Source: Dehalococcoidales bacterium (lineage in GTDB: Bacteria > Chloroflexota > Dehalococcoidia > Dehalococcoidales > UBA2162). Taken from it: DNA of 26,550 nucleotides. Location: NCBI GenBank assembly GCA_030648675.1, contig JAUSGV010000174.1, positions 1 to 26,550 of the forward strand. Direction: 5' to 3'. Position 1 is the first letter of the stretch, and each line of letters begins with the position of its first letter. Below the pieces are notes generated by a model. It was not told the DNA's origin. It searched no databases and worked only from the letters and a program-made list of their open reading frames with translations. The position numbers and the translations under genes were made by a program. Below, piece by piece: positions 19,881 to 26,550 of this stretch.

Positions 19881-19942
19881 AAATCGGGACGGATTTAATC
19901 GCTTTTCTCCCAATCCCCATTCCTCACCCCCAGTCCCCAGTT

Positions 19943-22486
19943 TTAACTATTAAGCTTTGAGTTTTCCTTCCCTACTCTCCTCCTCACCGCCGGGACGAAG
20001 CCACGCATGCGCAGCGTATTCAAGGTGACCGATACCGAGCTGAAGGCCATAAGTAAGGCAGCCAGCTCCGGGCTGACCAGTTGAGCGGAGAAGGGATAGA
20101 TAATGCCCATACCGAGCGGGATGGCCAGGGTGTTGTAGCCGAAAGCCCAGAACAGATTTTCCTTGACCTTGCGAATGGTGGCTTTCGCGACCTGGATGCC
20201 GCCGACGACGTCGAGTAAATCGTCTTTAACGAGAATGACATTACCGGTTTCCTTGGCGATATCTGTGCCGGAGCCGATGGCGATACCGACATTCGCTTGA
20301 GCCAGAGCTGGGGCGTCATTGATGCCGTCGCCCACCATGGCGACGATCTTGCCTTCAGCCTGGAGTTTTTTCACCTCGCCGGCCTTGTCTTCGGGTAAGA
20401 CCTCGGCGAGAACGCGGTCGATGCCGACCTGCCTGGCGATAGCTTCGGCGGTGCGGCGGTTGTCGCCGGTGATCATCGCGACCTCGATGCCCATGCGGTG
20501 AAGTTCATCTATCGCCAGAGCCGATGTTACTTTAAGCGTATCGGCCACGGCGACGATACCGGCGGCGCGGCCGTCGACGGCGACGAACATGGCGGTTTTG
20601 CCGTCGTGTTCGAACCGCCCCGCGGCGGCGGTCAATCCATCAATGGCAACCTGGCTTTCGGTCATCAAACGCCGGTTACCCAGCAATATGGTACGGCCGT
20701 CAAGATGGGCGACAACACCCTGGCCGGGCACTGCCTGGAAGGAACCGGCGTCTTCGATGGTGACGCCGCGGGATTTTGCTTCGCGAATTATAGCTTCGCC
20801 GAGGGGATGTTCGGAGTTCTTTTCCGCGACAGCGGCCAGGTGCAGGACTTCTGCCTGGCTGCCTGTTACAGCGACGATATCGGTCACCGAAGGTTGGCCG
20901 CGGGTTAAAGTGCCCGTCTTATCGAAGATCACGGCCTGCAGTTTCGCGGTAGTCTCGATGGCATCGGCCCCTTTGAACAGAATACCGTATTCCGCTCCTT
21001 TGCCCGAACCGGCCATGATGGCGGTGGGGGTGGCCAGACCGACGGCACAGGGGCAGGAGATAACCAGCACGGTAACGGAAACCAGCAGGGAAAAGCCGAA
21101 TGCTCCGACGGCGGAGAGGTAATATGGCGTAAGAATGAGCCGGCTCTGCGGAACAAACCACAGGTTGAAGCCGACGAAGAACCAGAAAAGAAATGTAGCC
21201 AGCGCCAGGGCGTGGACGCCCAGGATGAATTTTCCGGCCACCTGGTCGGCTACCTTCTGGATCGGGGCTTTGGTGGTCTGGGCTTCCTCGACCAGTTTGA
21301 TTATCTGAGAAAGGACGGTATCCTTACCCACGCGGGAGGCACGGAATTTTAAGGCACCGTGCTTATTGAGCGTGGCGCCAATTACTTCATCGCCAGTTTT
21401 TTTTTCTACAGGAATGCTTTCCCCGGTTATCATGGACTGGTCGACCGAGGAATAACCGTCGACCACCACACCGTCGACCGGAATGGCTTCGCCGGGACGG
21501 ACGGCAACGATCTCGTCTAATTGGACCTCTTCCGCCGGGATATCGATTTCCTGTTCGTCACGAACGACACGGGCGGTCCGGGGCTGGAGCTTGAGCAGGC
21601 GGCGGATGGCCTCGGAGGTGCGGCCGCGGGTAACGGCCTCGAGGTAGCGGCCGAAAATGATGAAGGCGGTAAGCAGCGCGGCAGCTTCATAAAAGGTGAC
21701 TTCCTTTCCACCGAAGCCGGCGTCAGGCCAGAAGGTATTGATGACGGCAATACCATAGGCGGCGGCGATACCGGTGGCGTAAAGAAGGTTCATATCGGTC
21801 ACGCCTTTACGGAGTCCGTTCCAACTGTGGACGAAGAACTGGCGGGCGGGGCCGAAAACGATGGGGGTGGTGAGGAAGAAGAGGAAGACCTTATTATTCA
21901 GCCACGCGGGAAGGAACTTGAACCAGTAAGGCTGGAGCATCCCGATCATCACAATGAGGCCGAGAGTGCCGGCGACGATAAGGTTGATCAACTGGCGGCG
22001 GACGTCGTTCCGGCGGGCTTCCTGTTCCCGGTCGAGGGCTTGCTGGCCTTCGACTTTCTCCTCGACGCCGTAACCGATATCTACAATAGTCTTCTTGATC
22101 TCAGCGAGGGAAGTAATGCCGGAGGCGTACTCGACGGAACCGGTCTCGGTATTAAGGCTGACGATGATTTTGGACACACCGGGGAGATCTCCCGCCGCCT
22201 GTTCTATATTAGCCACGCAGCCGGCACAAGTCATGCCGGTGATGTGGAGCTGAGCTTTATCGAACACGACCTCGTAACCGACATCGGTTACGGCGGCTAC
22301 CATATCTTTAAGGGTGACGCGGGAAGGATCGTATTCCACGCTGGCCTTGCCGGTAGCCAGATTGACGACGACGTTTTTCACGCCGGGCAGGCCTTTCAGT
22401 GCTTCCTCGTTGTGGATAACGCAGGAGGCACAGGTCATGCCGGCGATCTGGAGGGTTATTTTTTTAAGTTTTACTTCTTCGGACAT
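19943..22486 (-). CDS. copA: Copper-exporting P1B-type ATPase CopA
   Basis: Membrane pump that expels Cu(I) using ATP; 847 residues. Two N-terminal HMA domains carry GMTCASC (C19, C22) and GMTCAGC (C87, C90). Eight helices are expected, with the ion-binding CPC at 478-480 in helix 6, YN in the FGYNTLAIPLG helix and MxxSS in MAFSSVSVTLN of the last helix, the Cu(I) pattern. Cytoplasmic motifs are TGES (354-357), phosphorylation site DKTGT (522-526, D522), SEHPLG (HP at 560-561), TGDN and GDGIND (719-724). It lies downstream of csoR and the Cys-rich small gene, so copper-released CsoR probably controls it. Silver transport is also possible. Confidence 0.96.
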   Translation of the reverse strand: MSEEVKLKKITLQIAGMTCASCVIHNEEALKGLPGVKNVVVNLATGKASVEYDPSRVTLKDMVAAVTDVGYEVVFDKAQLHITGMTCAGCVANIEQAAGDLPGVSKIIVSLNTETGSVEYASGITSLAEIKKTIVDIGYGVEEKVEGQQALDREQEARRNDVRRQLINLIVAGTLGLIVMIGMLQPYWFKFLPAWLNNKVFLFFLTTPIVFGPARQFFVHSWNGLRKGVTDMNLLYATGIAAAYGIAVINTFWPDAGFGGKEVTFYEAAALLTAFIIFGRYLEAVTRGRTSEAIRRLLKLQPRTARVVRDEQEIDIPAEEVQLDEIVAVRPGEAIPVDGVVVDGYSSVDQSMITGESIPVEKKTGDEVIGATLNKHGALKFRASRVGKDTVLSQIIKLVEEAQTTKAPIQKVADQVAGKFILGVHALALATFLFWFFVGFNLWFVPQSRLILTPYYLSAVGAFGFSLLVSVTVLVISCPCAVGLATPTAIMAGSGKGAEYGILFKGADAIETTAKLQAVIFDKTGTLTRGQPSVTDIVAVTGSQAEVLHLAAVAEKNSEHPLGEAIIREAKSRGVTIEDAGSFQAVPGQGVVAHLDGRTILLGNRRLMTESQVAIDGLTAAAGRFEHDGKTAMFVAVDGRAAGIVAVADTLKVTSALAIDELHRMGIEVAMITGDNRRTAEAIARQVGIDRVLAEVLPEDKAGEVKKLQAEGKIVAMVGDGINDAPALAQANVGIAIGSGTDIAKETGNVILVKDDLLDVVGGIQVAKATIRKVKENLFWAFGYNTLAIPLGMGIIYPFSAQLVSPELAALLMAFSSVSVTLNTLRMRGFVPAVRRRVGKENSKLNS

Positions 22487-22489
22487 TTA

Positions 22490-22735
22490 TTAGCACTCAG
22501 CAGTCAGCACTCAGCTACCCCGACTCTCATCGGGGCTGCTCCAGTTACCAAGCTGTCATTGCGAGATTCGGCCTTTGGCCGAACCGAAGCAATCTCGGTT
22601 TCTATACGTTACCATACCTGCGGAAGCAGGTATCCAGAATCCGCTAATTCCGTGGGACCGCTGGGTTCCGTGCCTGCACGCAGAAGTGCGTTATGGCACG
22701 CAGGCGTGTCATGCACGGAATGGTTTAGGCTTTAG
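22490..22735. repeat. Palindromic repeat block upstream of copA
   Basis: The gap contains AGCACTCAGCAGTCAGCACTCAGC (three overlapping CAGCA/CTCAGC words, 22494-22516), the GTCATTGCGAG...GAAGCAATCTCG unit with a GGCCTTTGGCC core (22555-22597), hairpin ATACCTGC-GGAA-GCAGGTAT (22613-22632) and a full-length GGTTCCGTGCC...GCACGGAATGG unit (22661-22728). No gene is present. Any copA promoter would have to cross these elements or start upstream at csoR. Confidence 0.7.
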
Positions 22736-22789
22736 TACTAATCCCAAGTCGCTGGTTATTAGTTATTACTCATTACTTTTGAGTTATGT

Positions 22790-22945
22790 TTATAGCTCCC
22801 CGCTGAGGACCTTTCCCCGCAGGATTTCCCATTCGGTCTTGGTCAGGACGCAGACGTTATCTTTTTCACCAATCGTAACCTGTTTCTCGTCGATGATGAC
22901 CTCCGGGCAGCAGCCTTTTCCTGGGCACAGTGTAACCTTTTTCAT
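22790..22945 (-). CDS. Small Cys-rich protein of the copper cluster (51 residues)
   Basis: A short frame, strongly supported by GGAGG 9 bases before ATG 22945. The protein begins MKKVTLCPGKGCCPEVIID and later has VCVLTKTEWEILRGK. Four cysteines (C7, C12, C13, C32) could hold a metal ion. I recall similar CPGKGCCPE-type small proteins in anaerobes but know no assigned function. It lies between csoR and copA on the same strand, so a copper-binding or copper-delivery role is reasonable inference; the 230-bp gap to csoR and the repeats towards copA leave co-transcription open. Confidence 0.75.
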   Translation of the reverse strand: MKKVTLCPGKGCCPEVIIDEKQVTIGEKDNVCVLTKTEWEILRGKVLSGEL

Positions 22946-22984
22946 TTATTTTCTCCTCCCTTTTATTTTATCGTTTTTCTTTAC

Positions 22985-23030
22985 TGTCATTGCGAGCCAT
23001 CCGCTTTAAGCGGAGGCGTGGCAATCCTGG
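22985..23030. repeat. GTCATTGCGAG-type palindromic repeat
   Basis: GTCATTGCGAGCCATCCGC, core TTTAA, then GCGGAGGCGTGGCAATCC. It matches the unit at 22555-22597 in its outer words (GTCATTGCGAG and GCAATC) with a different inner stem (CCGCTTTAAGCGG). A third partial copy, GGTCATTGCGGAG, begins at 23040. Confidence 0.65.
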
Positions 23031-23177
23031 TAACCTGTTTGGTCATTGCGGAGCTGCAGCGACGTTCCGTATGAGTTTTTACGAATCGGAAAATTTTGAA
23101 TATTGGTTATTTTTTGGTTTTTGCATCTTGGTCATTGGTTACTTATTACTTTTAAGCTATCAGCTTTTAGATTTTAG

Positions 23178-23474
23178 CTATCTTTGCATTGCTTTCCTGA
23201 TTGTTTTCATGAGTTCCTTGATGTGTTCTTCGCCGTGCTCGGCTCGGATGGCTTCGGAAACGCATCCCTCGATGTGGCTTTCCAAAACCAGCATTGCCAC
23301 TTCGTTGGCAGCCGAACTGAGGGCGGTCAACTGCTGGACGATGTCGATGCAATAGCGGTTGTCCTGCACCATTTCCTGGATGCCTTTGGCCTGGCCCTCG
23401 ATTTTCTTCAGCCGGGCCAGCAGCGATTTCTTGTCTTTGGCGTATTTATAGGTTTTGGTACCGGCAGCCACCAT
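23178..23474 (-). CDS. csoR: CsoR-type copper-sensing repressor
   Basis: All-helical DUF156 repressor, 98 residues, released from DNA when it binds Cu(I). The Cu(I) ligands are C42 (NRYCIDIVQQL), H67 and C71 (ESHIEGCV); their spacing of 25 and 4 residues is that of Mycobacterium CsoR (C36, H61, C65). The basic start KDKKSLLARLKKIEGQAKGIQEM is the family DNA-contact region. GAGGAG lies before ATG 23474. Its own promoter contains a short inverted repeat, as expected for self-control, and copA lies downstream. Related FrmR, RcnR and CstR proteins lack this exact C-H-C set, so copper is the best assignment. Confidence 0.94.
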   Translation of the reverse strand: MVAAGTKTYKYAKDKKSLLARLKKIEGQAKGIQEMVQDNRYCIDIVQQLTALSSAANEVAMLVLESHIEGCVSEAIRAEHGEEHIKELMKTIRKAMQR

Positions 23475-23501
23475 TTATCTCCTCGAAAATTTATATACTG
23501 T

Positions 23502-23531
23502 ATACTAGCAGGGAGTATGCAAAAAAGTCAA
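23502..23531 (-). promoter_or_regulatory. csoR promoter with candidate CsoR operator
   Basis: Minus strand: -35 TTGACT (23526-23531), 18-bp spacer, -10 TAGTAT (23502-23507). The inverted repeat ATACT-N7-AGTAT (23502-23518), whose centre on the plus strand holds a GGG run, overlaps the -10 box. G/C-centred, TA-edged repeats of this kind are usual CsoR targets. Confidence 0.55.
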
Positions 23532-23575
23532 TGACCGCCAAGAGGGTGTAAATCTCAAGGAGGGGCGACTTCAGA

Positions 23576-23831
23576 ATGCATAACATACGAATTGTTGCTA
23601 CCCTTCTCGTTGGAAAGGTAATGCTTTCGGCTTGCGGTAACCTGGAATAACACGGACAACAAGGAACATAACGTGGTCAGCCGCGACGGGCTTTTCAACG
23701 CGAAATTGCAATCCGGCGAGTCATTCAGCTATACATTCACGCAAAACGGGACCTTTAATCTCGTCGACGACCAATACAACGACATGGACGGCACGGTTTA
23801 TGTCGTGAGCGTGAACGAGACCGCAAAATAA
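23576..23831 (+). pseudogene. Broken cupredoxin-like lipoprotein gene
   Basis: AAGGAGG precedes ATG 23576, which begins a lipoprotein signal (MHNIRIVATLLVGKVMLSACG) and stops at TAA after 24 codons. In the +1 frame from 23637 a plastocyanin-like end follows: VTWNNTDNKEHNVVSRDGLF, then GESFSYTFTQNGTFN, ending at 23831. The join between signal and domain has lost most of the first strands, so there is both a frameshift and an internal deletion. The first copper His (EHNVV) remains, but the usual C-x-x-H-P-x-M loop is VDDQYNDM here, so the Cys and second His ligands are gone. It lies divergently next to csoR. Confidence 0.65.
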
Positions 23832-23937
23832 CTCCATAATAAAACTAATCATCGCAGACAACCGGCAACAACCACCTGATTGACGATAAGTCTAATACTA
23901 ATCCGGGCGAAGGTCGTTGCAAATGCGACAATTTTCG

Positions 23938-25900
23938 CTAGTAAACCACTTTTATCTGCTGGCTAAATAACCGACCTACGCTCTCGGCTCCGATTATCTC
24001 TTCTTCGCCGATGTTCCATTCGGCAGGATGCAAAATAAAAGGCTTCGTCTGATTGCCGCCGATGCCGCCATGGCTGCCGATCAATTCTTCGAATGCGGCC
24101 ACCTCGTCCTTTTCTGTATCGTACATGCTTACAAGCATAATGTCAGGGACGCAGTCGAAGCTGTCTGTCCGCCGCAGGTGTTCCGCCGTTTGCTTCCCGA
24201 ATTTGGCCAGCGGGTCTTCGCCCTCGATCCTATCGTCTTTCAGGTAACGTTTGCCTCCGGCCCCCATTATCACTCCCTCCGCTTCTTTCGAACGTACCAT
24301 GATGAAGCTTATTCCTTCGTGCCGCGACAAGCCTTCAATTACACCGGGATAATGGTTCTCGATGTCTTCCGCGCTTATACGCTCAGTCCACCGGGTGAAG
24401 TATATCAATCCCATGTTTCCCGAAGCCAAAACAATGACATCTGCCTTTTCCTCATCCCTTTTTGCCCTTTTCCGCGTAGAAGGCTTTGTCACATTTTCCA
24501 ACGGTTTCCTTACATTCTCCAGCGGGACAGTGACTATCTGACCGAAGTGGTCCTGGTTGGAATTGAGGTCGGAATAAGTTCGATGGTCTTCCGGGACGAG
24601 CTTTTGGACGAGTTGTGCCAGGGTATAACCGTAGCGTTGCTTGAAGGTCGCACCGCCGGTTTGGCCGTGATCCGAAAGTACACAGATATAGTATGGGCGT
24701 TGGGCGTATGCCTTCGCCCCCTCAATCCTCTTTATGCACTTGTCCAATGTTTGCAGAACGTAAAAAGACTCATCATCCGACACGCCGCAGTGATGTGCCA
24801 CTTCATCGTATCCCAGGAATGTACTGTAAACAACGTCTTTATCGCCCGCGATAATGTCGCCCACCACCGTATAAGTGGTCAACTCCCTCAGGAAGCCGGC
24901 GGCGAAAGCCCTGGTGATGTAATAAACCATGCCGGGGTGCTCCAGCCGGGGTTTTATGTTTCTGTGCCGCTGCCGGAACCGCGATCGGGCTTCGCGTATC
25001 ATCTCCCAGACCATATGCACCGCGGTGTGCACGAAGTTATATGACGCCGCGGAAAAGGTACTCGATTGCCGTACAACTCCATCATCTGGCTGAATCTGCT
25101 GTAGACGAAGACATTATCTTTGGCATCACCGGAATAGAGATTGACTGCAGATCGCCCGTTAACGGCGAGCAGTCCGTGCCCGTCGGAGATTCGGGATTCG
25201 ATTGCCGAGGCGTAGCCCAGGCTGGCGGTAGATACCACCCTATTACCTTTGGCCTTTTCAACCCAGCGGAAGGCAGGGATATTCCGGTTGTTTCCGTGAA
25301 GTATTCCTGCTTGGCTGGCGGCAGTTTGAGAAGAGAAGTCTGTCTCCCATCCCCTTATCCGGTGGGTCTGGTTTTTGACCCATGCGGCCAGGGTCGGCAT
25401 CGTCCCGTTCTCAAGGGCTTTGCGCAGGACCGGCTCGGACAGTCCGTCGATCTCAAGAAAAATGAAGCCAGGCTTACCCCTGTTGCCCGCGGCCTTCTTT
25501 GCCCGTCCGTTCGTCTTCCGTAACACGGCGTGGTAGAACGAAGCGTCGTTATCGAAGGTGAGTATACCCGAGACTGCGGTATTGATGACAGCAATGAAAA
25601 GCGGGATCAGCAACAGCCCTAACCCTGAGACATTAATTTGGGGGAAAAACAAGGCTGCTCCCAAAAAAGGGCGGCGTTCAATAACAGGGCACCCAAACCG
25701 AACGTTATTATTGTGAAGGGAAGAGACAGCATGGACAATACAGGCCATAGCAAGGCATCAGCCAGCCCCAGTCCGGCCGTAACAAACACTGCTACGCCGG
25801 CATTGTGGGCATACAATTGGGTGAGAAAACCCGTCAGGAATATAACTAACGAGACCAGGATCCAGACAACGATGCGGCGGACGATCAGTCGTCTTTTCAC
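23938..25900 (-). pseudogene. Holin-like membrane domain fused to alkaline-phosphatase-superfamily phosphodiesterase, two frameshifts
   Basis: One gene of about 653 codons is split over three frames. From GTG 25900 it encodes a hydrophobic, phage-holin-4-like (DUF360) region of about three helices (residues 11-75). The frame changes at a run of six T (25663-25668), where one missing T would join NAALF to LGAALFFPQINV. It changes again at 25061-25070, where one missing base joins YGN to STFSAASYNFVH. The rest is an alkaline-phosphatase-superfamily domain: FIFLEIDGLSE, METAL-type motifs YDEVAHH and LSDHGQTGG, and SHGG(I)GG near the end. All catalytic-looking motifs survive, so either the decay is recent or the indels are assembly errors. 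The likely product is an ectophosphatase in the membrane; its substrate is unknown. Confidence 0.75.
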
Positions 25901-26277
25901 TTAATAATTTTACCTTGACGGCAACCCCAAATACTATACCGGCAACTACGGAATTTGGAAACGTCTACCTTTTTGCCTCAACCATTCATTCCGAATCAGG
26001 TCCGGAATGACAAATTTGCAAAATCCCTCTGAATCTCTCCCGTATCGTAGTACGGGACAGGCTCTTTGCGAAAGGGAGAACGGAACAAGAGTGAGTTTGC
26101 CACAAGCATTGACGTGTTCTTGCGAGAGAGATGCTGATTTTATGAAATGACATACTTTTGTAACTTTCCATCCCGCACGCATATAACTATTTCATTGTCT
26201 TTTGCCTAGAATGGAAAGGGGGACCAGGATATTTGAGGGTACACCCTGGAATAACGGATGTCGAGGAGGGACAGGAA
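25901..26277. repeat. Gene-free gap with palindromic repeats
   Basis: No gene is supported here. It contains hairpin CATTCCG-aatcaggtc-CGGAATG (25987-26009) and CCCGTatcgtagtACGGGACAGGCT (26040-26063). The latter closely matches 19603-19625 near the membrane-protein gene. A short open stretch at 25911-25985 reads as threonine-rich protein but has no start or homology that I can see. A GAGGAGGG ribosome site at 26262-26269 belongs to the next gene. Confidence 0.55.
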
Positions 26278-26550
26278 ATGTCAAAGAAACTGTTTCGAGG
26301 GTTTTCCTTTTTGCTGGCGTTGGTTGTTTTGATAGCGGTGTTCGCGGTGCCTGCCATGGCCTTCGATGCCCGCACCGGCGGTACCGTCACCGTTCCCGCC
26401 GGTGAAGTGGTTAACGGAGACCTCTACCTGGCAGGATCGACGCTGATCGTTGACGGCACGGTCAACGGCGATATCTTTGGAGCCGGCCAGTCGCTGACCA
26501 TTAATGGAATAGTAAACGGCGGCGTTACCTTTTTCGGCCAGACCATGGTA
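26278..26550 (+). CDS. Exported bactofilin-like (polymer-forming, DUF583) protein, 5' part
   Basis: The first 91 codons are visible and run off the window. A signal peptide spans residues 1-28 (SKKLFRGFSFLLALVVLIAVFAVPAMA, cleavage after AMA). The mature part is a beta-helix of short repeats built on G-D/N-x-hydrophobic steps: VVNGDLYLAGSTLIVDGTVNGDIFGAGQSLTINGIVNGGV. This is the pattern of bactofilin/DUF583 domains. Classical bactofilins are cytoplasmic scaffolds, whereas this one carries a clear export signal, a variant often followed by several membrane helices in longer proteins; the end is not in view. GGAGG lies about 9 bases upstream of the ATG. Confidence 0.85.
   Translation, partial: MSKKLFRGFSFLLALVVLIAVFAVPAMAFDARTGGTVTVPAGEVVNGDLYLAGSTLIVDGTVNGDIFGAGQSLTINGIVNGGVTFFGQTMV

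Noticed and set aside
24028..25044. 338-codon plus-strand frame opposite the phosphodiesterase
   Set aside because: The minus strand carries the YDEVAHH and LSDHGQTGG motifs; the plus frame shows no protein pattern.
25911..25985. Threonine-rich open stretch after the phosphodiesterase gene
   Set aside because: It has no start codon, is only about 25 codons long and runs into palindromic repeats.

Overview
This 26.5 kb window looks like a chromosomal segment of an anaerobic bacterium, most likely a Dehalococcoidia-like member of the Chloroflexota. That placement is my inference from DapL-type lysine synthesis, the mixture of housekeeping genes, moderate GC content and gaps crowded with palindromic repeats; I could not test it by phylogeny. 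Genes sit on both strands in short operons. No prophage, insertion sequence, rRNA or CRISPR array is visible.

Layout. 1-2.3 kb (minus): two tandem, nearly identical small genes, then ftsA and ftsZ (cut by the window edge). 2.5-4.7 kb (plus): a DUF5343 protein, a YggS/PLPBP-type PLP protein and MobB. 4.7-9.3 kb (minus): mutL, pcrA/uvrD and a macrodomain hydrolase. 9.5-9.9 kb: a CAT-anticodon tRNA and a degenerate HNH-like protein. 10.2-11.7 kb (minus): an ArsR repressor, an FmdB zinc ribbon, an RLI-like ferredoxin and a DUF302 protein, probably one operon, with a small basic protein downstream. 11.9-12.8 kb (plus): a lipoprotein carrying a Hint (intein/hedgehog-like) domain. 12.9-14.3 kb: an orphan 70-residue protein convergent with hflX, which has no ordinary start codon. 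14.5-15.9 kb (minus): an ECF sigma factor with a membrane anti-sigma factor. 16.1-18.4 kb (minus): dapF-dapL, consecutive steps of lysine/peptidoglycan precursor synthesis. 18.5-18.8 kb (plus): a glutaredoxin whose first redox cysteine is replaced by an in-frame TGA. 19.0-23.5 kb (minus): a copper-handling cluster (CsoR, a 51-residue Cys-rich protein, CopA, a two-helix membrane protein, a YHS protein). 23.6-25.9 kb: a broken cupredoxin-like lipoprotein gene and a holin-like/alkaline-phosphatase fusion gene broken by two one-base indels. From 26.3 kb: an exported bactofilin-like protein, cut by the window edge.

The most notable item is the glutaredoxin at 18531-18800. The reading frame continues intact through TGA at the first position of the UxxC motif, and a perfect 8-bp hairpin lies at bacterial-SECIS distance, so it is very probably a selenoprotein that automatic gene calling would miss or truncate. 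Other strong points are the Hint-domain lipoprotein, the non-canonical hflX start, several consensus promoters placed so close to start codons that the mRNAs should be leaderless or nearly so, and several families of palindromic repeats in the gaps.

Several short genes (YHS protein, 51-residue Cys-rich protein, 57-residue basic protein, the selenoprotein) were found by direct reading. All functional calls rest on motif recognition by eye; no database search was run.
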